Positions 43,001 through 51,353 of a DNA stretch of 64,000 nt are shown piece after piece. The stretch's first letter is position 1. Each line of letters opens with the position of its first letter. The notes below the pieces were generated by a model. It made no database searches. It was given only the letters and a program-made list of their open reading frames with translations, and was not told the DNA's origin. Both the position numbers and the translations under genes were made by a program. The stretch is from Actinomadura harenae (GTDB lineage: Bacteria; Actinomycetota; Actinomycetes; Streptosporangiales; Streptosporangiaceae), in the NCBI RefSeq assembly GCF_003696215.1, contig NZ_RFFG01000014.1, positions 1 through 64,000 of the forward strand, given 5' to 3'.

Positions 43001-44065
43001 TCAGGCGGTGCGGCGGTCGCGCGGGGCGGGGAGCGGGCGCGTGAGGCCGTTGGTGAGGGCGCGGTGGACGATGCGGCGGGCTTGGCGGTCGGGGAGTCCG
43101 CTGGCCAGGCCCGCGTGGATGAGGTGGTCTTCGACGTCGGTGGGGGTGAGTCCGGCCCAGGTCAGGAGGCCGCCGACTTTGTAGGCCAGGGCGGAGAGGG
43201 CGGCTTTGCGTCCGTCGGTGAGGGACGCGAGTTCGGCGGTCCCGCGGTCGAGGACGGTTCGGACGTAGCCGGCGGCGTTGCCCTGGCCGGGGGCCGCGGG
43301 GATGACGGCGGGTGGTGCTGGTGCGGGCTTGGGGCCTGCGACGCGGTGGACTTCATCGAGGAGCCAGTCGGGCATATGGCCGGGGGCGCCTGGGGTTCCG
43401 CCGTGGATGGTGTAGGTGCCGGAGTTGGTGGTGGCGCCGGGGGCGATGCCGTAGGACCATCCGGCTTTGATGTCGATCTGCCAGCCGAGGGCGGACAGGG
43501 CCTGGTGGAGGTGGCCGTCCGGGGCGCGGTACCAGAGGTGGCGTCCGCCGGACGGGGTGTGGACGCTGACGGGTTGGTGGTCGGGGCCGCTTGGCCAGGG
43601 GCGGGGGCCGCCGCGGATGCGGGCCAGCAGGTGCATGGCGTCGATGCCGTTCCGGACGCTGTCGAAGCCGCCGGGCACCTGGTTGTCGACGAGGGGGATG
43701 CCGGGCAGCAGGTCGTGGGCGGGGTTGCCGGGTGGTTGGTCGGAGTGGGTGTCGAGGTCGATCAGGACGAGGCCGGACGGTCCGGCGGCGACGGCGGGGA
43801 CGGCATTGGGTGCGCGTCGCCACCAGGTGGTGATGCGGTCGGGGTCGGTGGTGGCGGCTCGGACGCCGTGGCACCACTGCCCGTCGGGCAGGCAGAGGCA
43901 GGCGGCGTAGTCGTCATCCGCGCAGTGCGGGTTGTCCTGGCAGTCCAGGCAGTTGGCCAGGGGGCGCTTGTTGCCGGGAGACAGGGGGAACACGTGCCAG
44001 CCGATCGCGGCCAGGTCCAGGGCGAGCCGGACGGGCCGGAAGCTGGTCGGGTTGGTGACGGCCAT
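43001..44065 (-). CDS. bifunctional DNA primase/polymerase (prim-pol) of the element
   Basis: The 354-residue protein starts at ATG 44065 with GGAG 5 bases upstream. The archaeo-eukaryotic primase-type core has AAIGWHVFPLSPGNKRPL, the metal-binding LVLIDLDTHSD, and the VSVHTPSGGRHLWYRAP motif with the catalytic His. A Cys-rich insert (CLDCQDNPHC, ACLC) near residue 38-57 is common in prim-pol plasmid proteins. The C-terminal helical part (about 260-350) may be a primase C-domain. It starts DNA synthesis for element replication. It reads away from the 8-bp repeat array. Confidence 0.88.
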   Translation of the reverse strand: MAVTNPTSFRPVRLALDLAAIGWHVFPLSPGNKRPLANCLDCQDNPHCADDDYAACLCLPDGQWCHGVRAATTDPDRITTWWRRAPNAVPAVAAGPSGLVLIDLDTHSDQPPGNPAHDLLPGIPLVDNQVPGGFDSVRNGIDAMHLLARIRGGPRPWPSGPDHQPVSVHTPSGGRHLWYRAPDGHLHQALSALGWQIDIKAGWSYGIAPGATTNSGTYTIHGGTPGAPGHMPDWLLDEVHRVAGPKPAPAPPAVIPAAPGQGNAAGYVRTVLDRGTAELASLTDGRKAALSALAYKVGGLLTWAGLTPTDVEDHLIHAGLASGLPDRQARRIVHRALTNGLTRPLPAPRDRRTA

Positions 44066-44481
44066 CAAGACTCCGTTCCTTCTGGACGGTTGGGTGGGGT
44101 CACAGACAGCAGGTGGGCGCGGGCCGGTGAAGGTGACAGCCCCGCCGGAGAAATCTGGGAAGCGCGGGCCGCCCGGGTGAAGGACCCGAGACATCCCCCA
44201 CTCTTTTCCGTGCTAGAGGGGGGTGTGTATCCGGGCGGCGCGTACCCACCCCAAAAACATGTCCTGAGCTGCGGAGATGGTGGGTACGCGCGGTGCGTAC
44301 CCGGGCTCGGCCGGGGTGCGTACCCAGATCCGGGGTGGGGCGCGGTGCGTACCCGGTGCGTACCCGGCCCGCGTACCCACCTCATTCCAGGTATGACCTG
44401 GGTAAATATGAGTTCTTGTAGGTGTGGGTACGCGGGGTACGCGCCTCGGCCGGGCCTCACAGGGCGAACGGGGAGGGATGT
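44066..44481. other. 416-bp intergenic region, candidate origin
   Basis: The region holds the GCGTACCC repeat array (44240-44442), a perfect CCAGGT-ATG-ACCTGG inverted repeat (44387-44401) and a small AT-rich patch (44400-44420). No gene is visible. Read on the minus strand it is the upstream region of prim-pol. Confidence 0.65.
44240..44442. repeat. nine copies of GCGTACCC (iteron-like array)
   Basis: GCGTACCC occurs on the plus strand at 44240, 44295, 44318, 44347, 44358 and 44371, and as GGGTACGC at 44282, 44426 and 44435. Spacings of 11 and 13 bases in the densest part fit one helical turn. Several copies extend to GGTGCGTACCCGG. The place between the prim-pol and DUF927 genes fits a replication origin; an alternative is the 8-bp recognition array of the TraB-like translocase. 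Confidence 0.8.
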
Positions 44482-46587
44482 CTACTCGTCGTCGCTGAAC
44501 AGCTCGCCGCGGAAGGCGAAGCAACGGGGCTTGGACCCGCCGATGCGGCGGGCGATCTGGTAGACGGGCCGCTGCTTGGACCCGGGCGGGTGCTCGTGCA
44601 GGGCCTTGGCCTCGCGCCAGCCCTGCAGGACGGCGTCGAGTTCGTATCCGGCATTGCTGAGCGCTTCGCGGACCCGCTGGGGGAGGAGCGCGATGGCGTT
44701 CTTGTCGTCTCCGATCTCGGTCCGGGTGCCGATCCATCCCCCAGGGGGCGCGGTTCGCCCGGACTCGTAGAGCCGGTCGCTGAAGCTGGCGATGTACTCC
44801 TTGATGACCTCCAGGGCGAGCTGGGCACGGTTGTCGCGGGGGTCGTCGGCGACGAACAAGGTCCGCCAGGTGGTGTCGGGGAGGGACGGGAACGGCACGA
44901 TCTCGAAGTAGTGGGCGAGTTCGGCGGCCAGCCGGATCACGGCGACGAGCGGGGCGCGGCGGCGAGCGATGCTGGTGGCGTCCTGGCGGTGCAGTTCGGT
45001 GAGTTCGGCGTGCCGAGCCAGGAGCTTGTCGGGGCCGTGGGTGCCCAGGTAGCTGCGGAGCCGCTCGACGAACGCGGGGCCGGCCAGGCCGTAGTTGGCG
45101 GTGACGCCCTCGCGGAAGGCCTGGGCGTCGGGCCCGGAACGCTCGCTGTGTCCGAACGGGGATCCGGCCAGGTCCAGGACGCGGGCGGAGATGCCCTGGT
45201 GGGTGGCGAACGACAGGGCGGAGCGTTCGCCGGTGGACAGCAGGATGGTGCGCCACCGGTAGGAGCGCCACTCACCCATGCGGCCTTTCCCCTGGTTCTG
45301 GGTGACCTGGTACAGCATGTCGCTGACGATCTCGGGCTTCCCAGCGGTCTGGGTGTCGTCGAACAGCAGCGGGGTGCCGTTGCCCGCGAGGGCCAGGCGG
45401 GCCTGGTGGGCGGTCTTGGTCGCCGACCAGCTGGTGATGGCGCCACCGGCCTCGTCCGGGTCGGCCCAGCAGGACAGGCCGCCTTGGGCGGCGGTGGTCT
45501 TGCCGCCGGTGGAGGTCCCGGCGAGGTTGAGGGTGAAGGAGCTGATCCCGAGGACCTCCAGCAGCGGGGCGGCGAGCCCGGCGTAGATGGCCGCGGCGAC
45601 CGACGGGTAGCGCTGTGCCGCCTTGACGGCGGTCTGCCAGCCGGTCAGCGAGCCATGCTCGCGGTGGGCCTCCAGGGCCCGCTGCAGCTGGTGTTCGATG
45701 CCGTGGACCTCGTAGGGATGGCCGCTTGCGGCGACGAAGGTGCCGTCGGCCTGCCAGCCGAGCGCGCGTGCGATGGTGACCTCCTGGATGGTGTCGGTGT
45801 TGGCGGTCTCGACGGCCGCCAGGAACCGTTCGGCCGACTTGGCGTCGGCCTCGGTGATCGGGAGCCCGCGGTTGCCGAGCTCGCGGACGAGCATCCGGCC
45901 GCTCTTGGCGATGGCGCGGGGGACGGTGGCGATCCGCCAGCGGTGGCGGTGCCACCAGGCCAGCTCGACCAGTTCCTCGCCGTCGGGGTCGGTGAAGACC
46001 TTGGTGGCCAGGACCGGGCCCCAAGCGACGCGTTCGGGCGGACCGTCGATCCGCCACCGCCAGATCGCATCCGGAGCGACGGTGTAGGGATCGGGGATGA
46101 CGTAGTCGCCGTCGACTGGGGCGCCGGGCAGTTCCAGCAGGGCAGCCAGGCCGCCCTCGTGGTCGGACTCGTCCGGGGGAGCCTCCACACCGTGTTCGCC
46201 CAGCCACTCGGTCGCGGCAGCGTCGTCGACGGCGGCGTCCTGCGCAGTGCGCTGCAGGTCGGCCACGACCTGCCGGAGCGTGCGCTCGTCGGGCGGCGTG
46301 TCCTCGTTGGCCTTGCGCCACAGGTGCCGGGCCTCGGCGTACAGCTCGTTGCGGCCCGCGCGGTCGAACCGGAACAACCGGTCCCCACCCCGGGCATACG
46401 GCCAGCCGTACTCGCTGCGCCGCAGCTGCAGGTGCTCGGTCAGCAGGGTCAGGGCCCGGTCGTGCTTGGTCGGCCGCCGCACCTTGGCCTCGGCCGACGG
46501 GTCCTGGTGGTCGGTGGAGCCGGGGTCGCTGGGGTCGTCGTTCTGGTCTCGGGGACGGTCGTCACCGTCGTGATCACGTGTGCTCAT
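44482..46587 (-). CDS. DUF927-type replicative ATPase/helicase-like protein
   Basis: The 701-residue protein has an acidic disordered N-terminus (1-35), a middle region with EVTIARALGWQADGTFVAASGH, and an ATPase core. Walker A GTSTGGKTT is at 357-365, and Walker B PLLFDDTQ is about 50 residues on. The ending GWIGTRTEIGDD and YQIARRIGG occur in the related C-terminal domain. These match the DUF927 family of SF3/AAA-like ATPases carried by plasmids, phages and ICEs next to prim-pol. It likely unwinds the origin. A 13-bp stem-loop follows its start region. Confidence 0.88.
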   Translation of the reverse strand: MSTRDHDGDDRPRDQNDDPSDPGSTDHQDPSAEAKVRRPTKHDRALTLLTEHLQLRRSEYGWPYARGGDRLFRFDRAGRNELYAEARHLWRKANEDTPPDERTLRQVVADLQRTAQDAAVDDAAATEWLGEHGVEAPPDESDHEGGLAALLELPGAPVDGDYVIPDPYTVAPDAIWRWRIDGPPERVAWGPVLATKVFTDPDGEELVELAWWHRHRWRIATVPRAIAKSGRMLVRELGNRGLPITEADAKSAERFLAAVETANTDTIQEVTIARALGWQADGTFVAASGHPYEVHGIEHQLQRALEAHREHGSLTGWQTAVKAAQRYPSVAAAIYAGLAAPLLEVLGISSFTLNLAGTSTGGKTTAAQGGLSCWADPDEAGGAITSWSATKTAHQARLALAGNGTPLLFDDTQTAGKPEIVSDMLYQVTQNQGKGRMGEWRSYRWRTILLSTGERSALSFATHQGISARVLDLAGSPFGHSERSGPDAQAFREGVTANYGLAGPAFVERLRSYLGTHGPDKLLARHAELTELHRQDATSIARRRAPLVAVIRLAAELAHYFEIVPFPSLPDTTWRTLFVADDPRDNRAQLALEVIKEYIASFSDRLYESGRTAPPGGWIGTRTEIGDDKNAIALLPQRVREALSNAGYELDAVLQGWREAKALHEHPPGSKQRPVYQIARRIGGSKPRCFAFRGELFSDDE

Positions 46588-46613
46588 AAGCGACCCTTCG
46601 TGCCGGGTGTGCC

Positions 46614-46646
46614 GCGAGAAGCCCCCCGCACCTGGGGGCTTCTCGC
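46614..46646 (-). terminator. stem-loop between the replication-relaxation and DUF927 genes
   Basis: GCGAGAAGCCCCC pairs perfectly with GGGGGCTTCTCGC over 13 bp, loop 7. It separates two minus-strand genes, suggesting they are separate transcription units. Confidence 0.75.
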
Positions 46647-46683
46647 GCGTGCGGGGTGAGTGATGACGGTCAGGTGCGCTCGG

Positions 46684-47853
46684 TCAGGTGCGCTTGGGCG
46701 GCCGGGCCGCTGCGTGCAGGTTGGGCAGGGTGACCGGGGTGGCCGGGGCGTGCGGGTTCAGCGGGGTCCAGATCGGCGCGGTCAGGCCACCGGGGCGGGC
46801 GAGGTGACTCAGCAGGACCGCGTGCGACACCCCGGCCACCGCGACCTCTCCGCTGTCCAGGCCGGAGAGCAGGCCGCGCCGGGCCTGCTTCAGCTGGTTC
46901 CACACCAGGTCCATCCGGCGGCCAGCGCGCTCGGGCGGGCCGGTGATGACCACCAGCACCGGGGGGAAGGTGTATTCGCTGGAGGGGTACCGGGTCTGCC
47001 AGCTGGACGGGCTGCTGGCGCGGGATGCCGCGTGGCGGTGCTGCCGGTATCGGTCGTAGGCGTGCAGCTTGTCGGCCAGCCGGTGCGAGCTGGTGGTCGC
47101 CCGGTCCAGCTCGACGAACAGCACCGGTGGCACCCCGCCCTCGACCGCGCTGGGCTGGGGACGGATGACCGCGTCGGTGATGACCATCGATCGGCTGGAC
47201 GATCCGGTCGGGTCCTGGGCGTTGCCCTGGCCGTGGGAGACCTCCACCTGGCAGTCCAGCACCGAGGCATGCCGATAGGCGTGCAGGGTCATCAGAACGT
47301 CGGCGACCGCCAGGGCGTGAAACTGCAGCGGACCGGCCGCCAATGCGGCCGACATCCGGTGAGGCCTCGCGGTGATGGCCGGGCTCGCCTCGGCCGCTGC
47401 TGCTCCGGCGCGGGTCAGGAACCACACCTTGGTTCGGGTGCGGCCGCGTAGCTGGACCGCGTTCACAAGCCCGGCGCGCGCTAGCTTGCCGAGCTCGGCG
47501 CGGACGTAGCGGCTGGACGCGGTGGTGGGGGTGACCAGCAGCCGCAGATGCTCGGCGGTAGCCAGACGGCACACATACAGCGCCTCCAACATCCCCGCCC
47601 CCGCGAGACTGATCGACCTGATCACAGGATCGAGAAGGTAGTCAGCGCTGTCGCCACCCTTGCCACGCGCGGGTTGACCAGCGGAAACAGAGTGTTCGCG
47701 GGAAACGCGGGCGGCACCGCGACCGGTACCGGCAGCGGTAGCGCGGGCGGTATCGCCCCCGGTACCGGCGGCGGCGTCACCATCCGGCGGTTCGGGAGGA
47801 GAGGACGGGTGGACGAGGCGGAGCCGACCGGCTCCGGGAGTTCTGTTGCCCAT
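46684..47853 (-). CDS. replication-relaxation family protein
   Basis: The 389-residue protein has a disordered N-terminus (about 1-65), a winged-helix region (ALYVCRLATAEHLRLL, then LGKLARAGLVNAVQLRGRTRTKVWFLT) and an endonuclease-like alpha/beta part with LQFHALAVADVLMTL and LFVELDRATTSSHRLADKLHAYD. This is the layout of the replication-relaxation (plasmid Rep-helper) family in actinobacterial plasmids and ICEs. The C-terminus is Pro-rich. It may help resolve or initiate replication. Confidence 0.82.
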   Translation of the reverse strand: MGNRTPGAGRLRLVHPSSPPEPPDGDAAAGTGGDTARATAAGTGRGAARVSREHSVSAGQPARGKGGDSADYLLDPVIRSISLAGAGMLEALYVCRLATAEHLRLLVTPTTASSRYVRAELGKLARAGLVNAVQLRGRTRTKVWFLTRAGAAAAEASPAITARPHRMSAALAAGPLQFHALAVADVLMTLHAYRHASVLDCQVEVSHGQGNAQDPTGSSSRSMVITDAVIRPQPSAVEGGVPPVLFVELDRATTSSHRLADKLHAYDRYRQHRHAASRASSPSSWQTRYPSSEYTFPPVLVVITGPPERAGRRMDLVWNQLKQARRGLLSGLDSGEVAVAGVSHAVLLSHLARPGGLTAPIWTPLNPHAPATPVTLPNLHAAARPPKRT

Positions 47854-47965
47854 ATCCCGTGCAGGTCCACCGGCGCCCCGGAAGGTGACAGGAACACCGG
47901 GGAGTAAGGAGTGAAGTGGATCACATCAACGGGTGGTGCGTGCTGGGCCGATGTCCTCTCGCCCG

Positions 47966-48217
47966 AGGAGCGATACTTCGCCGGTCGCAGGAGCGCTCCT
48001 CACCGGTCAGGAGCGCCCTCAGATACGTCGACAGATCTCGCTCCCGGTGAGGAGCGGGACCCTTGACGCACCCTTGCCAACCCCTTGCCGCAGCTGCCTG
48101 ACCTGCGGAAACCTGAGATGCCGCTCGGAGGCCGAAATCGGCCCCTAGACGCTCTCGCGGTGCTTGGCGCGGAGAGTGCGCGGACTGGAGCGCGCTCCTC
48201 GAGGAGAGGAGCGCTCC
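47966..48217. repeat. cluster of AGGAGCGN repeats and nested palindromes
   Basis: AGGAGCGN occurs at 47966, 47989, 48009, 48050 and 48207, and inverted at 47993 and 48192. Perfect palindromes are AGGAGCGCTCCT (47989), GGAGCGCGCTCC (48188) and CTCCTCGAGGAG (48195). A 13-bp inverted repeat CGCTCCTCACCGG (47994) / CCGGTGAGGAGCG (48044) spans a 37-base gap. Confidence 0.7.
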
Positions 48218-48262
48218 CTGTGGGAGCGGGAGCGCGCTGCCGAGTGTGCCGAGGAACAGCAA

Positions 48263-48295
48263 AGCCCCGCTGTCGGCGATGCGCCGGGCGGGGCT
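48263..48295 (-). terminator. stem-loop with TTT tail, minus direction
   Basis: AGCCCCGC pairs with GCGGGGCT; inside, CGGC and GCCG extend the structure. On the minus strand TTTGCTG follows. It acts in tandem with the one at 48477. Confidence 0.55.
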
Positions 48296-48476
48296 ACTTG
48301 GGCACACCTGTGCCGCTGCGCCCAATGTTGCACAAGATCAACGAGGGTGCCAAGTCGGGCTCGTCGACCGTGGTGACGCAGTCATACGCGCGGGCGCGTT
48401 TTGGGTCTGTGACTAGTCACAGAGGCGGCGAACTCGCGGCACGTGTGACGGATGTGGTCTGGCCGGGCGAAGAAAA

Positions 48477-48503
48477 GCCCGGACGGCGCGGGGCCGTCCG
48501 GGC
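48477..48503 (-). terminator. terminator of the MazG-like gene
   Basis: GCCCGGACGGC pairs with GCCGTCCGGGC over 11 bp, loop 5. On the minus strand it is followed by TTTTCTT, a proper T tract. Confidence 0.8.
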
Positions 48504-48532
48504 GTGCGCGTGCGGGTGCGGATCAGATGCGG

Positions 48533-49048
48533 TCAGCGCGGGTCGCGCCAGCCGCGGGCGTACAGGATCTGGACTTTGGCGTCGACGGCCGCGCACAGGT
48601 CGATGCCGATGGTGGTCGCGGCGTCCTGCGCGGCGGTTGCGATGGATGTCAGGTAGACCTCGGCGCCCTTGCCGTCGTTGTTGACGTAGCTGTCGAGGAA
48701 CCATGCGGCGAGCCGGAACAGGCGTATGACGGGCAGGTCGGGGTCGTCGTCCGGCAGGAGCTCGGGGATATGGCCGAGGGGGATGCCGAGGACGCGCGCG
48801 GTGACGTAGGTGGTGATGAGGACGTCGGCGAGTTCGGCGGCGACGTCGTCGAGCGTTCCGGCGCGGCGGGCGCGGCCGCTCCAGCGCCGGTAGGCGGCCA
48901 GGAACTCGCCGGCCTCCTCAGCCAGGGCGAGCGCCTGGCGGACGCCTTCCCCCTCGAGGGGGAAGTGCTCGCGCAGCCGGTCGGTGATGTCCTCGGCGAG
49001 CCGGGCCATCTGGTCGGGATCGGGACGGGACGAGGTGGCGTGAAGCAT
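48533..49048 (-). CDS. MazG-like nucleotide pyrophosphohydrolase
   Basis: The 171-residue protein is read from ATG 49048 with AAGGGAGCAAC upstream. It has the MazG metal-binding pair: EEAGE in ALALAEEAGEFLAAY (about 53-57) and ELAD in DVAAELADVLITTYV (about 82-86). The helical frame around them fits all-alpha NTP pyrophosphatases. Such enzymes hydrolyse aberrant NTPs. In mobile elements they are found as house-cleaning or defence-related cargo. The second half (about 105-171) is a longer, less conserved extension. Confidence 0.77.
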   Translation of the reverse strand: MLHATSSRPDPDQMARLAEDITDRLREHFPLEGEGVRQALALAEEAGEFLAAYRRWSGRARRAGTLDDVAAELADVLITTYVTARVLGIPLGHIPELLPDDDPDLPVIRLFRLAAWFLDSYVNNDGKGAEVYLTSIATAAQDAATTIGIDLCAAVDAKVQILYARGWRDPR

Positions 49049-49145
49049 GTTGCTCCCTTGCTGCTCGACGGTGTCGCTGGAGAGCGCCCACCGCGTGGAC
49101 GTCAGTGGCGGCTTCGGCGGTAGGGGCGGGTGGCGCGGGGTGTGG

Positions 49146-49520
49146 TCACCCTTCGGTGATGATCTGGATGCCGGGGTGGCGATCGGCGTGGGTGCGGGCA
49201 CCCTTCAGCGCGCCCTTCGAGGTCTTGTAGCCGTTGCCGACGGCGGGAGCGCCCGTGCCAGCGACCCAGCGCCGGTGGCAGGGGCCGCATCGCCATCCAT
49301 AGGTGGTCCACACCGGGTTGTGGGTGGTGCGGGTCATGTGGGCGACGAGGATGGCGTCTCTTGGGATCGTCACGGTCCGGGCCAGGTCGGCCAGGAGGGC
49401 CGTTCGGGCGTTGTCGGTGGTCGCGGCGGCATAGGCGCGCTCGAAGAGCGTCCGGGCGAGGTCGAGCTGGCCTGCCCGGACGGCGGCCGCGATGCGGTCC
49501 ACCGAGGACGACTTGGTCAC
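49146..49520 (-). CDS. small element protein with CxxC motif
   Basis: This 124-residue protein is of unknown family. A helical N-terminus (VDRIAAAVRAGQLDLARTLFERAYA) precedes TTYGWRCGPCHRRWVAGTG, which carries one CxxC pair, and a GNGYKTSKGALKGARTHADRHP segment that may bind nucleic acid or ligand. Start ATG 49520 follows GAAAGGGAACCC. Similar orphan proteins occur in actinomycete ICEs. Confidence 0.65.
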   Translation of the reverse strand: MTKSSSVDRIAAAVRAGQLDLARTLFERAYAAATTDNARTALLADLARTVTIPRDAILVAHMTRTTHNPVWTTYGWRCGPCHRRWVAGTGAPAVGNGYKTSKGALKGARTHADRHPGIQIITEG

Positions 49521-49551
49521 GGGTTCCCTTTCGTGGTGAGTGAACGCTTTG

Positions 49552-50460
49552 TCAGCGGCGGCTGGTCCGGTGGTGCGGGGTGCGGACTCGTCCAGTGCGG
49601 CTGTCGGCCCGGACGGTCAGCCGGTCTGCGGGGAAGCCGGGAGCGGCGGCGATGTCGATCCCGCCGGTGGAGGTGTGGGCCCGGACGGTGCCAGGGCCGG
49701 TGGCGGTGAGGGCGATGCTGCCGGAGCGGGACTCCAGGGCCGCAGCGCCGTTGGTGCCGGCGTTGTGGTAGCTGCGGATGTCGATGGCGCCGGAGGCGGT
49801 TTCGGCCAGAACGTCGATCGTCTGGCCGATGCGAACCGCCCCGGAGGCGCTGTGCGCTGTGACGTGCTCGGCGACCTCGGCGCGGATCTGGCCGGAGCGG
49901 GTCTGGGCGATCAGGGAGCGGGTGCGGTCGGCGTCGAGGCTGCCGGAGCGGGACTCGAACTTCACGCCTTCGTTGGTGCCCTCGCAGGTGAGGTCGGCGC
50001 TGTCGGTGAAGGCCACCACGCCGGAGGACTCCGGTAGCCGTGCGGTGACGGTGATGGTCCCGGTGGTTCCGTTGCCAGCTCCCACGTTCACGCCGTTGAC
50101 GATGATGTTGCCGCTTCCGGAGCTGATGACGCCGTCGAACGACAGGCCGGTCACGGTGGCTCCGCGGGGGACGGTGCCGATGTTCTGGGACACATGGATG
50201 AACCCGCCGCCGGTGGTGACGACGGTCTGCGTGCCGCCGGGGAGTTCGGGGACCCGCACGATCAGCGAGTTGGTTTCGGGATCGAAGGTCATGACGGAGT
50301 CGCGGACGGCCTCGGCGAAGGGGGCGTCGCCCGTGCCGGTGATGGTGACCTCGGCGGTGGTGATCGTGGGGTCGGTTCGAGTCTGGATGGCGCCGTGCGG
50401 CAGGTGCACCGTCAGCAGGACCGGGCCAGGCCGGGAGGCGGTCAGGGAACGAGTGGACAT
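49552..50460 (-). CDS. DUF4097 family beta-strand repeat protein
   Basis: The 302-residue protein is composed of short repeating beta turns such as ESRSGSLDADRTRS, QTRSGQIRAEVAE, SASGAVRIGQ and ETASGAIDIRS, characteristic of DUF4097 (polymer-forming beta-helix-like adhesin fold). There is no signal peptide, so it is likely cytosolic or a moron-type cargo. It starts at ATG 50460 with GGAGGAGACC upstream. Confidence 0.83.
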   Translation of the reverse strand: MSTRSLTASRPGPVLLTVHLPHGAIQTRTDPTITTAEVTITGTGDAPFAEAVRDSVMTFDPETNSLIVRVPELPGGTQTVVTTGGGFIHVSQNIGTVPRGATVTGLSFDGVISSGSGNIIVNGVNVGAGNGTTGTITVTARLPESSGVVAFTDSADLTCEGTNEGVKFESRSGSLDADRTRSLIAQTRSGQIRAEVAEHVTAHSASGAVRIGQTIDVLAETASGAIDIRSYHNAGTNGAAALESRSGSIALTATGPGTVRAHTSTGGIDIAAAPGFPADRLTVRADSRTGRVRTPHHRTSRR

Positions 50461-50497
50461 GATCGTGGTCTCCTCCGGGGCGAGCGGGCAGGCGGGG

Positions 50498-50794
50498 CTA
50501 CTGCGGTGGCGCGCCTTTGCGCAGGACGCGGCCGGATCCGTTGCAGTGCGGGCAGAGCGCGAAGTGGCGGCCGAACACCGGGTGGTAGGAGCGGGGGTCG
50601 CCCTTGCATTTGGGGCAGCGGGTCCAGGGATGGGTGCCCAGGCTGGCCCGCCAGGCGACGAACAGGGCGATCAGCGCGAGCACGAGCACCCCGACGAGGG
50701 CGGTGCTCGAGGGGTGGTCCGGCGCTGGGGCGCCGGGGCTGCGGGTGGCGGGCGGTGAAGTGGGCTGGAGCGTGATGGTCACCGGTGAAGGCAT
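50498..50794 (-). CDS. small membrane protein with C-terminal zinc ribbon
   Basis: The 98-residue protein has a Pro-rich start (about 1-30), one TM helix (about 33-50, ALVGVLVLALIALFVAW), and a CPKCKGD...CPHCNGSG double CxxC module at about 59-87, as in DnaJ-type zinc fingers. The topology probably leaves the ribbon in the cytoplasm. It is common in ICE and phage gene strings; the role is unknown. Confidence 0.72.
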   Translation of the reverse strand: MPSPVTITLQPTSPPATRSPGAPAPDHPSSTALVGVLVLALIALFVAWRASLGTHPWTRCPKCKGDPRSYHPVFGRHFALCPHCNGSGRVLRKGAPPQ

Positions 50795-50818
50795 GCGGAT
50801 CCTTGCTGGGCAAAAGGG

Positions 50819-50866
50819 GGACGGGGCCTGGCGGGCGCGGTGGATCGCGTTGGCCAGGCCCCGTCC
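50819..50866 (-). terminator. terminator downstream of the 50892-51329 gene
   Basis: GGACGGGGCCTGGC pairs perfectly with GCCAGGCCCCGTCC over 14 bp around a 20-base loop. On the minus strand CCCCCTTTTG follows. Confidence 0.78.
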
Positions 50867-50891
50867 GTGGGGGCGTTGGGGTAGCCGGGGG

Positions 50892-51329
50892 CTAGTCGCG
50901 CTTGGGCCCGGTGCTCTCGATCCGCCGCCAGGGATCGGAGCCGATGTCGCACGGGCTGAAGGTGGGGTCCTGGGCGTCGGCGAGGAAGCCGTACAGGTAG
51001 CCGGCGTAGCTCAGGAAGGCGATGGTGTCGCCGTCGTGGGGATAGCCGCGGTTGATGCTGGCCCGGGCGAGTGCGTCCACGCGGATGTCCAGGTCGTCGC
51101 TGGTGTCGGCCAGTTCCAGGTACTCCAGGATGGCCTCGGCGTGCGCGAGGACCTCGGCCTCGTCGGCGGTGTCGGCGGTGATGCGGGAGGCCCAGTCCAG
51201 CACCCTGTCGCGCAGCCGTGGGGTGATGGTCGCGGGCTGGACGGGCATGGCGGACGTGGTCGGGAGGACGAACGGCGGCCGCTCGCTGACGGGCGCCGAG
51301 GTGGCGCGGCGGGTTCGGGTGAACTGCAT
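50892..51329 (-). CDS. element protein of unknown function
   Basis: The 145-residue protein has a helical acidic middle (RDRVLDWASRITADTADEAEV, then ILEYLELADTSDDLDIRVDAL) and a C-terminal AFLSYAGYLYGFLADAQDP segment. No known motif is seen. ATG 51329 follows AAGGAGCACCACCCG. It is 24 bases downstream of the translocase gene and may share its transcript. Confidence 0.68.
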   Translation of the reverse strand: MQFTRTRRATSAPVSERPPFVLPTTSAMPVQPATITPRLRDRVLDWASRITADTADEAEVLAHAEAILEYLELADTSDDLDIRVDALARASINRGYPHDGDTIAFLSYAGYLYGFLADAQDPTFSPCDIGSDPWRRIESTGPKRD

Positions 51330-51353
51330 CGGGTGGTGCTCCTTCCGTGAGGG

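Larger units (their letters stand above)
47854..48532. other. 679-bp gene-free region rich in palindromes
   Basis: No gene is supported. The segment 47966-48217 contains AGGAGCGN repeats and palindromes (listed separately), and two terminators lie at 48263-48295 and 48477-48503. It is the upstream region of the replication-relaxation gene and a candidate oriV or transfer (clt/oriT) locus. Confidence 0.6.
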
